Shown in pieces: positions 23,343-35,370 of a DNA stretch of 64,000 bases. Position numbers and translations under genes: made by a program. The DNA comes from Sipunculus nudus (taxonomy: Eukaryota > Annelida > Sipuncula > Golfingiida > Sipunculidae), in NCBI GenBank assembly GCA_026874595.1, contig CM049311.1:76458453-76522452 (forward strand), in the 5' to 3' direction. Positions within the stretch are counted from its first letter, which is position 1. Every line of letters begins with the position of its first letter. Below the pieces are notes generated by a model, which saw only the letters and a list, made by a program, of their open reading frames with translations, was not told where the DNA came from and did no database searches.

Positions 23343-24918
23343 AAGTTGATCAAAGCTGTCACTGATGAGTTGTTCACTCGTTTAACCAAACATGTGCGCT
23401 ACATTAATTATATTCTGTGATAATTAATCATACTTTCTTAATGTTGTATGTTTGTCAGCGAGATTTGTTAAATATATTATTTATATTGGAACCAATTTGC
23501 TTTGATAATAATTTTTATACAACTGGTATCATGTGGAGAATGAAAATGGAATTTATTAGCTCATCGTTGAACTGGGCGTGACCGGTGTCGTTTAGGTTAC
23601 CCGTCAGGACGCCTGGCGAAAGCGAAGGACGACCGCAAAATGGTATATTCTTTTTCAGTAATACGGAATATTAAACCATGACAAGATAAAAATATGTGAA
23701 AAATACGATCGACATACACGATTTAAAATTTGTAATTATTACACTGCGGACGATTTGCATATCAGCGTGCCTTTTTGGGGAATGTTTATAGTTTATTGTT
23801 GGGCCAGGGGTATTTGCAGGGAGGTTACATGTCGGCCCGCTTGTGAACACAAGTCATGCATGCTACGCCGCTGGTATGACACATTTTGTAAAGTGAAAGG
23901 ACAAACATCACACGTTTCTCTTAAAATAAAACATGTGATGTGCTTCATAAACATAATATCAGACAAAATAAAGAAAATAATAAATACATTTCTTAAATAA
24001 ACACGGTTGTTTGTTACCAACGCATCAGTGGGCGATACTTACCGGCAGCTTTCACAGTCAACTGAATAAGGTCTCTTTGATTTAGGCAAGCAGAGAGAAA
24101 CCACCATATCAAAGGGGATTCTCACACCTGAAATCTCCACTGATCAGGTAATCCGTGCCCTTGTCCTTTTGGTGACCGTCATCACAAGGTGATCAAAGCT
24201 GTCACTGATGAGTTGTTTACTCGTTTGTTTAACCAAACATGTGCGCTACATTAATTATATTCCGTGATAATTAATCATCCTTTCTTAATGTTGTATGTTT
24301 TTCAGCGAGATTTGTTAAATATATTATTTATATTGGAACCAATTTGCTTTGATAACAATTTTTATATAACTGATTTCATGTGGAGAATGAAAATGGAATT
24401 TATTAGCTTATCGTTGAACTGGGCGTGACCGGTGTAGTTTAGGTTCCCCGTCTGGACGCTTGGGAAAGCGAAGGACGACCGCAATTTTGTATATTCTTTT
24501 TCAGTAATACGGAATATTAAACCATGACAAGATAAAAATATGTAAAAAATACGATCGACATACACGATTTAAAATTTGTAATTATTGCACTGCCGACGAT
24601 ATGCATATCAGCGTGCCTTTTTGGGGAATGTTTATAGTTTATGGTTGGGCCGGGGGTATTTGCGGGGAGGTTACATGTCGGCCCGCTTGTGAACACAAGT
24701 CATGCATACTACGCCGCTGATATGACAAATTTAGTAACGTGAGAAGGATAAACATCATACGTTCTTCTTGTAATAAAACATATGATATGCTTTATAAACA
24801 TTATATCAGACACATAAAAAAAGAAAATAAATACATGTCATTACTAGAATCTGTGTACGGACGTTTTAAGGCTTAGTGTTCTACCGACGCAGCACTGGTT
24901 GATATACTTGCCGGTATC
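23331..24918. repeat. Direct duplication of about 720 bp inside the pogo element
   Basis: 23331-24052 and 24174-24918 align along their length (GATCAAAGCTGTCACTGATG, GCATATCAGCGTGCC and the final CCGGCAG/CCGGTAT zone). They differ by scattered substitutions and small indels. The offset is about 843 bp. Confidence 0.85.
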
Positions 24919-25045
24919 TTGTTTATCATTTTCGGTGAGCTTCAGGTGACTGAAAAACTTGTACCCGATAATAGGACGACCCCCCAACTAAGCCCTCCAA
25001 TATTTGGGAACCAATTTGTCGTCCTATACACGAGTAAATACGGTA

Positions 25046-26101
25046 ATTAATAGTGGTACACCTGTGGCTCATACAGGTCATGACTCAATTTGAAAACGCA
25101 CCATAAATGAACTACATGTCTGCTGGCAGCTTGTGACTTAACCAAATTTCATCAGAATACCTGCAAGTGCATGAATTAAAGTATTAATTAAAAAAATAAT
25201 CAACAAGCTAAGTGTACTCAAAGCTGTAACATATTGTCAATAGTGTGGGGACAGATTATCGATTATATATTTGATGATCGGTTGGCTGAGGCAGACCATC
25301 TGATTATCGATCTTGTATTGCCATAATCAATTACAGAGCTTTTCACAAATGTAAGGTTTTTAACAGGGGATAGTACAATTTCATTAAAGTTATGCAGAAA
25401 ATTTTAGAACAGTATAAATGTGTACACATGTAGGCTGTAGAGTTACTAGGTATATTAACCAATATTAGGCCTTAAGATAAATTGAGGGGATGTACAGGGG
25501 TATATATGAACAGAAAATTCACACTCCCAGAGGTCAACTAACTTTTACTGATGACTGATCATGAAATTACAACTGATTCCCAACAATTCTCAAAAGTGAA
25601 TAATATTTAAATAATTGATCATTGGTTGCTTTTTAGTAATATGCTGTTGATGATCAATTAGGATCAAGGAAGTGACTCCCAGCACCAGTCACCACACTGA
25701 CTAAAGCCTCATTTAATCAGGAGGCTTAAAAAAAACATTTTTACAAACATTATCTGCATGATCCCCAGATTGAAATGTGACCAGGTATGAGTGACTTCTA
25801 TCATTTATTACTGCTAAGAAGAAGTTGCAAATTCCTATTCTCTTATTATTCTGAAACTCAAGGGTACGCGCTGCAAATATTGTCATAGCTGTCAAAGTCA
25901 TAAATGACAGGTCATGCTGTTTTCAGAAGGGTTCGAGTAATCTTAATGTGCAGGTAATGTGTATAATCAAATTACTGTAAGAGATGTGATTTTAACCTGC
26001 CTGGTGGAAGAGGGCTTTGCAGAGAATTAAGTGATCAGCACTGTCTGTCTTTCTGTCAGTCATACAATTTATATGTTACTCAACATCTCATCCATTGATA
26101 T
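25046..26101. other. No feature recognised
   Basis: AT-rich unique-looking sequence without supported genes or shared repeats. Confidence 0.4.
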
Positions 26102-26106
26102 ACAAT

Positions 26107-26303
26107 CAGGGGCGGATCCAGGATTTGGGAAAAGGGGGGGTTCCAACCCAGGAGGACTAATGAAACCCTAAAAAAAAGGTCCCTAGGTCTGGAAAAGGGG
26201 GGGTCCAGGCCGCAAAATTTTGTCTGAAGCCCTTATAAAAACATTTCTGATGGAAAAGGGGGGGGGTCTGGACCCCCTGGACCCCCCCTTGGATCCATTT
26301 CTG
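26107..26303. mobile_element. 197-bp MITE with CAG...CTG ends and ACAAT target duplication
   Basis: Left end CAGGGGCGGATCCAGGATTT; right end CCTTGGATCCATTTCTG. Exact ACAAT repeats flank it at 26102-26106 and 26304-26308. The interior has several poly-G and poly-C runs and no frame. A 5-bp duplication with CAGGGG-type ends suits the hAT5-like group; that class is tentative. A second copy lies at 48072-48201. Confidence 0.8.
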
Positions 26304-26689
26304 ACAATTCATATGTTACCCTACATCTTATAAACATTACTCCTGTCAACTTCTAATAAAGAAGACAGCTAGGCTTATCTTATGGGTGTCCTTACCTGAT
26401 TAGGTTTTTGTCACACTTTCTACATATTTTAAAATCTTAAATTATCAAATTTAAGATTCCATCCCAAAGCAAATAGCAAATTTTTCACCTCCTGTTGGTA
26501 AGAAATCTGGTCCTCTGATTATTTTCTAGTTTATTTTATAGTAAATGTTTTGGGATGTGTGACATGTGATTATGACTTGCCAAGAATTAATGGTCATTGA
26601 GAAGATCTAAATGTACCTGCACAAAATTTGCACAGTCCTTCTATGTAAACATATTTATTTTACATTGATTATACAAATAGTATTTTAAC

Positions 26690-26932
26690 TAATCTAGGCA
26701 CTCCGCATGGCCCAGATGGTGGCATTTGGTAGTGTCTAGAGGTGAAGGAATCCAGAGAACCTGGAGAAAACCGCTGTCCTTTGATGGGCAACTACAACCC
26801 ACTCTCATAGCCAAAACGGGAATTGAACCAGGGTCGCGAGTGAAAGAGCCAAGCGTTTTCTCCTCAACTGTCCCCCAGGCACCTTGAGTTATATGAAGAT
26901 AGATATGATGGCTATGAATGGCTAACAGTGCC
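26690..26932. repeat. Interspersed repeat fragment (GGAGAAAACC ... GAATTGAACC type)
   Basis: Contains CCTGGAGAAAACCGC, then GGGCAACTACAACCC, and CGGGAATTGAACCAGGGTCG. This is wording familiar from invertebrate interspersed repeats. The reverse strand is superficially tRNA-like in the GGTTCAATTCCCG segment, but no cloverleaf was found. Boundaries are uncertain. Confidence 0.35.
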
Positions 26933-27780
26933 AAGATGTTTTTTAAAGAATATTTATTTCAAACAGTGCTGCAGTAAATGGCATAAAATTGTAATGCAGC
27001 TAATAATACAAGCAGTTTTACAGAAGTGAACATAGGCATATTGGAAAATAACATAAACTACATGAGTTAGGTTGACTAATGGTAAGATATCTTTGTTGGA
27101 AGAATTCAGATGAATAAAAGAATAAAGGATAAGAGGTATAGCCTAAGGGAATTGAAGCACACCACTGGCAGTTGCAGACATCATGTAGTGAGGAGTACCA
27201 TTGAATGTTGTAAGAAGAGGCAAAAATAGACCTGTGTCTTGCTGACTAGTAATAAAGTGTGCTGTGTCCATGCATATAAGCGTGGTTTACCATATGCTCA
27301 GCCTGGCAGGTTGTCTGATTCTGCTTCAGGTTCAGTTATGGGATACAGTTAGACTGATTTAATATATGTTAGTATTTGAAGGCTGCTGTATAGTGAGTAT
27401 ATCACTTATAAAGCTTATAATAAATGTCCTACAAATTTTCATCACTTTAGACAGAAAAAACAATTATTGATATGTACAATACGTGTGTTTGTGTGTGTGT
27501 GTGTTTGTTGAGAGGGGTGATGACAAACTAAGGTTAACTGTAATGTGAATGTTTAGAACTGAAAATAAATTTTCAATATTTTTGACTCCAGAAAATATGA
27601 GCACATGAGTTTTTGGTGCTAACTATGAGAAGGGCTTTCACTTTTGAAAGCACTTACCTGTAATATCTAGCTTTGACCTGCCCTACATGAATTTTTACTT
27701 GCCCTACAAAAGTTAATGTTCACAGCCACAATTGCAAGGTGGGTTCCCATGAATGTACCGGTATTGCATGTCTTATTGCA
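26933..27780. other. No feature recognised
   Basis: Unique-looking sequence with a short GT-rich tract at about 27484-27506. Confidence 0.4.
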
Positions 27781-29671
27781 TTTTTTAGCTCAGCTGACCA
27801 TAAGTCATCTGAGCTATAGTCGTGGTCCATTGTCCGTCGTCCGTCCGTCTGTCCGTCCGTCTGTCCGTAGATGTGGCACGTTTTGAAACCGTAAGCAAAG
27901 GAATCCAAAATTCAGCATAATGTTAGATGTCCCCAAGATCTCCTACCAAGCCGAAAACTGGGTCTTTGCGACTTCGTTCCTTTGAGAAATTAAGGAAAAA
28001 CCTCAATTTTTTATTAAAATCCTATTTTCACACTTCAGGACTGCCTAATATCAAAACCACTCATCTGTTTTTCCTCATATTTACCATAAATATTCTTCTA
28101 TATAGTTCCTATGTACATGCCAGAAATTAAGTCTATTAAGTTTAAGTTATGGGCCCAAACATAATGGACTTTGTAAAAAATCAGGAAAAATATTTACTCA
28201 CTTAACATGAAAAATTTTGAAACTAGAGTCTATTTTCCCAAGTATATAACTATGTTTAATTAAGATTCAATTGTTTACCCAAAATTAGATCTGAATTTTG
28301 TAAATTTTTAAAGTAATTAGCATAAAAATAAAATCAGTACCTTAAATTTGCCAAACTTTGACCATGGCACATTTTTTTCCTGTAAGTACCATTGATTTAA
28401 TTTTCACAGCATGTTAACATAAATATTTAATTTGTTTAAATCTTAAATTTGACAGTAAAAGCTTGAAAATTGAGCTAGTTATTGATTTTTTCTTGAGGCT
28501 CTATTGTAGTCATTTGCTTTGAATACAGATTACAGATGCAGGGTCCCACTACAGGTCACTGGAAGTCAGCTATGCCAGGGTTTCTGATTTGTTAAAGTCA
28601 CTGGGGGAGATCCCCTGCTGTGACAGGTGTACAGTTATTCTCATATCACCTACCCAATCACCCCCCCCCCCCCCTGCAAACCCAACCCACCAAGTGTTAT
28701 GCAGTATTGTTATTGTTTTCACTGTATCTCCTTAATTGTAATGCTGTTTCCACTCTGATATGCAAAAACTTTCCTTGAAAAAGTAATTCAAGGTGTAATC
28801 CAGAAGATGCAATGTTGTGTAATGTAGCATTTTTAAAGAAATCATTTTTCTTTTAAATGATTTTACCAATCTTAATGGAACCCATCAGTTTGCTTAAATT
28901 ATGATAAAATATGAAGCACATTATGGATAAATAAAGACACAATTAAAAATTGTGAAATCTAAATCAAGTATTTTTTTATATATTTATTGTTTTGCAAATT
29001 TAAAAGATATTTTTTTGTGGTAAAAAATAAATAAACATTTGTATGCATGATGTGGTGTTATCTGACAAGATTGAGATTTATGATGATGCAATTGAGAATT
29101 ATGAATCAACTTTTATATTCAGATATATATGTTATATTGAAAATGTATAGAAATATAAACTTAAATTAAAAAAAAAACTGATGTGATAAAAAAATGAGGA
29201 TTTATTACAAACATTTGTTCATTATTTTACTGCATCAGCAGAATTTGAGATCAGGCTTTGTTTGCCATGTTTTATGTTGTTAATTAGTTATATTTCAACT
29301 GTATACATTTCATAAAAAAAACATATATTTAATAATATATATTATACAAAAAAAAGATTCGATTGAACAAATGTGTAAACTACTGAAATGTCAACAGTTA
29401 ATCAAAAAGCCAACTAATGATCATGGTAATTGTACAGATCATTTGTTCACAAACTGCTCACATGCTTCAGTTTCAACATTAGGAAACACATGGTCAGGTC
29501 ACAAAATATTATTTGCAACAATTTCTTGCTCATCAATACAAACCAATCATATAAACCAACCATGGCCTTTATTACCTCTTCCTCTTACACTTTATCTCCA
29601 TTTGATAATATTTTAGATTTTACCTTCAAGGTTAACGTCAGCTGAGCACAGTGACCCATAGGTCAAGTGTT
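27781..29671 (+). mobile_element. Family-B element (copy 5), complete, tail type I
   Basis: T-run, B hairpin, a long CCGTC tract (about 27830-27870), B body, GC-rich cassette with poly-C (about 28661-28675), and an AT-rich tail with an endonuclease-like remnant. The terminus is TCAGCTGAGC, then GTGACCCATAGGTC. It aligns along its length with the inserted copy at 35371-37297. Confidence 0.85.
29371..29545 (+). pseudogene. Endonuclease-like remnant in family-B tail
   Basis: The frame reads KCQQLIKKPTNDHG, then TDHLFTNCSHASVSTLGNTW, then SGHKILFATIS. The order QLI-PT, ID-FTN and SDH followed by V-ATI is that of the C-terminal half of apurinic-type endonuclease domains in LINEs, where SDH holds a catalytic His-Asp pair. 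Here SDH is changed to SGH, and no N-terminal half is present. Helentrons also carry such a domain near their 3' end, which fits the position; a captured LINE piece is the alternative. Confidence 0.5.
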
Positions 29672-31360
29672 AAAATGTTAATTTGTTATACATCTCTTTC
29701 ATATTTACACATATAAACATAACTACTGGAAATTTAAGCTATGTAATGTCAGAATGATTTATTAACATTGATAGAAAATGGCCAACTGAAGATTATTTTC
29801 TCTGAGTAAGATGAATCTACTGATGCCATGTAAAATGGTTTTGTAATCAGTAAAGAATTAATTACTGTTGCCTTGTGCTGGGAATTCTGTAGTTGCATGA
29901 ATACATAAAACATATTATTAGTAATTAAAAATATTATTTCCAAACAAGGTGGTATGTAAGTCTTCTATCTGCAGAATGTGCCAGTGGGATACACTAATTT
30001 GTGGCCAGCCATTTGTTTCCTACAATTATGTGTCTGAAAACAACATGTCTGCATATTTTTCCCATATGATCCTGGTAATTCTCCTCCAGAATTGATAACA
30101 TTTTTCAAGAACTTTCACATGAGAGCCCGGTCAGTGCCTGGCATAATATGGTGATAAAAGGTGTAAAAAATCAGACAGGCAAATGCTTACAATGTAAAAT
30201 AAAAGGTTCTTCAGGGATACAAACAGGAAGAATTTCTGGAGTAGGCCAGTCAAAAAGAGCTTAAACTTGTTTGTTTCTGTGAATGTGTACATGTGTCAAC
30301 GTCCTTTGCCACTGACTTTGTGCAAAGCAGGGATTAACTTTCTTCACACTAAAATCAGGTTTCACATGACAACCGGCAAGCTTTTTAGTAAAAACACCGC
30401 AGGTTGGTGACAAAAGAGAAAAGCCACTTTAGTCTCCGTAGATGGCTTTGAATGTGCAGAAACCTGGGGGGAATTGGTTTAAGAAAAAATCTGTATTTAA
30501 TTAACATCAAGCCCTGATGAGGGTGCCTTAGCCTCTAAGCAGGGAAGGACTGATTTGTTTGGATAGAATAGAACATTTCACAACAGTTATTTTAATTCTT
30601 TATCTAGTATATGACACATTATCTTTCTTGAACTAATAAATATGAAGTGTGCAAAATTGAAGCTATAATATTTCTGACCCTTCATAATGAAGGAATCTGT
30701 TAAAGGAGAGGCATTAAAATACATAGTACACCAAAACAACCAGTGGGATTGCACATGGTGTCAGGTAAAAGGGATTAAACAATTTTCTTGTCTTTTTGCA
30801 TCATTCCGTTTATAAGTCATTGAATCACAGTGTTCTGTGTAATTTTCTGTGTAATTTTACTAGTCTAGTGATTGCTAAGTATAAATTTGCATGACTTGTG
30901 TTTGCCATTTCTTAAACTGGTATATTGTCAGTTCTACTTATTTCCTTAGTATTCAAAGACATATTTATTATGTCTGTTGAGCTTTATAATATAGCAGATG
31001 TCTCCTCGAATGAAGATATTTTACTATTGATTTTGAATAATAATACAGAGCATAAAATTAGTTGAATCATATTGCAATGCATGGTTTTGTACTGTAGAAA
31101 CAGTTTCTCTTAAAATATTATCGATATAGCAACCTAAATTAGATTTGCTGTGAATCATGCACTGATAAAAAATAGTATTAGATTATAAGTCACAAATAAA
31201 TCTGTCATTGCTACATCTGAAATGTGAGGAAGGTCTGCAGCTGTTTTTTCTATCCGTTGTTCAGGTTAGATTTGTTTACTTGGTTGTCAGCCAGAAACTT
31301 AGGTTGTCACTCATATGTTGCCACACTACATGTATCTGTTCAGCCCAATTTCTTTCTTAA
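29672..31360. other. Unique-looking intron/intergenic sequence
   Basis: No shared repeat or supported gene was noticed. Confidence 0.4.
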
Positions 31361-32543
31361 TTATATCCGCCATTGAAAGGAAGTTTTGCGGATACAATCT
31401 TTTTGACAGGGTTCCGCCGCTGCCGCAGCCTTGTTCGTTTCCGGAGAACTCCTCAGAGACTACTGGACGGATTTTTCATAAACTTACACCATTTATCGGG
31501 TCACATGTGAACTGGTGCCTAACCAATTGGCATTGACCTCTGACCTTTCCTTTCTGCCCAGCGTCCATTTGTGGGTCTATTTCCACACATAAACTCTCAT
31601 ATCTCAGGAACCGTTTGACCAATCAGGAAAAAAATTTGTACAAATGTAGCCCTTGGATAACTTTATAACATACACAAAAAATTGTGGCGCCACCTGCAAT
31701 CATGTTTGCTCAGTGTCCATCTGTTCGTCTGCCTTGGGTTAAAATCACTCATATCTCTGCAGTGGTTTGACTAATTCACCTGAAATTTGGCATGCGTATA
31801 CATCCTGGATAGCTTTCTTGATATTATAACAGGTGGCGTCACCTACATTCATGTTTATGCTGCAGACATCCAAGCACATATCTTGGGAACCGTTTGACCT
31901 GTTGGGCCAAAATTTTGCATTGTATAGATCTCACAAAGCTCTTTATCATGCGCAAAACTGGTGGTGCCACCTGCAGACATTTTTGCACAGCATCCGTCTG
32001 TTTGTCTGCCCTGGGATAAAATCACTCATATCTCGGCAGTGGTTTGACATATTTACCTAAAATTCTGCAGGTTTATACATCCTGGACAGCTCTATTGATT
32101 TTGACAGGTGGCGCCACCTACTTTCTTGTTATGCTGCAGACATCCAAGCTCATATCTCGGGAACCATTTGACTGATTGGGCCAAAATTTTGCATGTGTAT
32201 AGATCTCACATAGCTCTTTATCATACGCAAAACTGGTGGCGCCACCTGCAACCATTTTTGCCCAGCATCCATCTGTTTGTCTGCCATGGGCTCAAATAAC
32301 TGGTATACATGTAGTGGTTTGACTTATCTGCCTTAAATTTTGCATATGTACACAACTTGGACAGCTTTCTTGATTTTGTGGTAGGTGGCGCAACCTACAT
32401 ACACATTTCGGCTGCAGATATCCATGCTAATATGCAACACTTCACTCTATTTCCCCTTGCCACTCAATCTATGCCTCACTTCACCTGTTCCACTCTGATT
32501 TTGGTGGATACACCTAGTCACTGTTGACTACCCGTATTCTAGT
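31361..32543 (+). mobile_element. Family-C element, copy 1 (HINE-like)
   Basis: The 5' end has TATCCGC pairing with GCGGATA (hairpin about 31363-31395). The 3' end has GGTGGATA, the small hairpin TAGTCACTGTTGACTA and then CTAGTT. The body is a tandem array with a period near 270-280 bp (repeated words CTCATATCTCGGCAGTGG, GGTGGCGCCACC and CATCCTGGATAGCT). The shared design with families A and B is an observation; the rolling-circle class is inferred. No coding frame. The truncated copy is at 59415-60618. Confidence 0.65.
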
Positions 32544-34151
32544 TAATCATATGGAACCCATCCATGGGAGAGAAGTATTTTTCTGTTAGATAATCATCAC
32601 ATTTGTCTGATTTGCCCCTGAGGTGAATAAAAAGAAAGCTTTTGTGCATTTTATTAAATATATTGTGAAATAACAAGTGGACAGGAGTAGTGGAATGGAG
32701 CGAAAAAGTTTTTAACATTTTTAACTTGATAGCATGTATAGATCTACTAAATCTGTTTTTTCCTTGAATCAGCCAAAAAGGGTACATTGCATAGGAACTA
32801 TTTTGAATCTGTGTACTTCAAATGTGGTAACATACTAAATTTCTTACAGCTTTGGGCTTTTCCTTCAACAGAATTAACATTCTTGAAGAATAACTGGTCG
32901 GTAAATTTCCTGTTGAATCCCATGCTACAATCCACCTTTATTGATGCACTGCAGATATTGCTGGCCTTCACCATTGTCTCAATCAGGTGTTTCTTCCTTT
33001 TCTGAGTGTGTATATAGGAGTTTTATTTGGTAGAAAATGGGATACTTATATTCTGTCACACTTCTCTCAACACGCAACCCAAAAGCGACCCATTGTTAAT
33101 GTTAATTACCTTACCAAAAAAGGTGCAGGGGGTTATGATATAGGCTGTGTTTATGATAGTGCCATATCTTTGAAAGTTCTGGGTGGATTGCAATGAAATT
33201 TTGTATAACTATGGGCCATGTGCAAAAGAAAAGAAATTTTAACTTTTAATGGATTGATAGATTAAGTATTCTGATCTCTATTAAGATCCATGCAGATTCG
33301 CCCCTATTTGCCTGCTGTTTCTTTTATCTCACATCTCCAAAATAAAACTTATTTGCCTCAAAATTAAATTACTCTTTGAAGTTCTTCCTTGCTCTGTTGT
33401 CCACCCTCCCACAAACTTTTATTCAATACAATTGAGAAATGTTTGAGATATGCTGCATACATGGAAGGTACCTTTAATGTTCATGCACACCTTTATATTG
33501 AGTTTATAGTGAGTTACTGATCTAGACCATGTGGCCTACTGTGGTACTGATTATACTTTATTTCTGATGTAGTGTGAACATGAAGTGTATAAAATACTCT
33601 ACCGGTATGTTGATTTTGTTATTGGGGAGTCAGTTTAAGACACACTTGTTGAGGAAAACGTCTGTATGGTCTACCTGTCTTTGAAGATCCCATTCCCTGA
33701 GGGGTGCATAGAAAATTTGTAAAATGTATTGAATCTTTGAAATGTTTGTAGTCATGTTCATATTTGCCCAAAATGTATAGTTGCCTGCAGTGATCTTTAT
33801 TCATATAATCTTATTTTAAAAGAAAAATGTTCATATGGATTTGGATAATTACAAAGAAATAACTAGAAAAATGTATTTGTTTTCAAGAAACTGCTACTGG
33901 TCAGTTAAAGTGACATTTTGTTAATTTGTTGAATTTGGTAAATTTGTTGAATCTGTTTTGTTATTTCCTGATCTTTCCACAGCAAAGGTCCCCTTTTGTT
34001 TCCAAAATCTTAATTGAAATAATTGAAATTCATATTTTCATTGTAAAATTTCTTTGTGTAAAGTACCTTTGCAGTAATTTTGTACCTCTGCAACAGTTCT
34101 ATTGCTACCCTGTGTTCATGTCCCTTCTGTTTTGAACATGAGAGACACATA
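32544..34151. other. No feature recognised
   Basis: Unique-looking sequence; frames at 32539-33196 and 33619-33804 lack motifs and splice support. Confidence 0.4.
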
Positions 34152-34246
34152 TTTTTATGCCCCCGCCACAAAGTGGCCGGGGCATATAGTTTTACCCATG
34201 TCCGTCATTCCGTCCTTCCGTCCTTCTGAAATCAAACAGTTGTACG

Positions 34247-34966
34247 GACTTTTTTTCGCAATGCCTGCAGATATTGGCCTGATTTTTGGTGTGTGGGCAG
34301 ATATAGACCAGTTACAGATCGAGTTCGCGTTTCTTCCCGGTTGACCTACTTTTGACCGTTTTACGGCTCCTAAACTTAGAAAATTTCATGAAAAATAGAA
34401 ATTTTCATGACAAATACACATGTACGAATTTTTTTTCGCAATGCCTGCAGATATTGGCCTGATTTTTGGTGTGTGGGCAGATATAGACCAGTTACAGATC
34501 GAGTTCGCGTTTCGTCCCGGTTGACCTACTTTTGACCGTTTTACGGCTCCTAAACTTAGAAAATTTCATGAAAAATAGAAATTTTCATGACAAATACACA
34601 TGTACGGACTTTTTTTCGCAATGCCTGCAGATATTGGCCTAATTTTTGGTGTGTGGGCAGATAATGACGAGTTACAGATCGAGTTTGCGTTTCGTCCCGG
34701 TTGACCTACTTTTGACCGTTTTACGGCTCCTAAACTTAGAAAATTTCATTAAAAATAGAAATTTTCATGACAAATACACATGTACGGACTTTTTTTAGCA
34801 ATGCCTGCAGATATTGGCCTGATTTTTGGTGTGTGGGCAGATAATGACCAGTTACAGATCGAGTTCATGTTTTGTCCTGGTTGACCTAATTTTGACCGTT
34901 TTACGGCTCCGAAACTTAGAAAAATTCATGAAAAATAGAAATTTTCATGACAAATACACATGTACA
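34247..34966 (+). repeat. Four 180-bp tandem core units in family-A copy 2
   Basis: AATGCCTGCAGATATTGGCC recurs at 34260, 34440, 34620 and 34800, an exact 180-bp period. Confidence 0.92.
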
Positions 34967-35370
34967 GCCGTTTTTAGCCCTCAGCTCATAGGCTGATGGG
35001 CTATTGTCGTCACCCAAGCTGTCCATCTGTCTGTCCGGTGTCTGTCCGTCCGTCTGTCCGTTCTGCGTCTGTTAACTTTTACCTTGTGAGCGGGATATCT
35101 CTAAAAGGATTCACCGTTGGAATTTTATTTCAGCAGTGAAGATGTATATCGATAAAATCTCAGTCAAGTTTGAAGATTGGTGACCTTGACCTATTTTTCT
35201 ACATTTTAGAGCTGATTATAGAAAAACACTCAGAAGTTTATATCTCAGCAACCATTGTGTGGATTTTCACAAAACTTACTATGGTCATTGGGACTGATTG
35301 TCTGTATGTGCTGCACAATTTTGGTGGCGCCACCTGCAATTTCTGATTTTTTAATGAAATTTTATCAGAT

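Larger units (their letters stand above)
21792..25043 (-). mobile_element. Decayed pogo/Tigger-type DNA transposon, 3.25 kb
   Basis: The ends are inverted repeats: CCGTATTTACTCGTGTATAG, then an ACGACCCC-type continuation, on the left, and the matching CTATACACGAGTAAATACGG on the right. TA flanks both sides (21790-21791 and 25044-25045), as expected for Tc1/mariner/pogo elements. The only clear coding remnant is a DDE-domain piece on the minus strand at 23133-23342. The interior has a large direct duplication (23331-24052 and 24174-24918). Much of the transposase is missing, so the element cannot be autonomous. Confidence 0.85.

Noticed and set aside
26800-26840. tRNA-like TpsiC-arm wording on the minus strand
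   Set aside because: No acceptor, D or anticodon stems could be formed around it.
27927-28130. Recurring frame starting MSPRSPTKPKTGSLRL at 27927, 35532 and 61653
   Set aside because: It is the conserved family-B body. The frame survives because copies are young; there is no domain and no conserved start context beyond the repeat.
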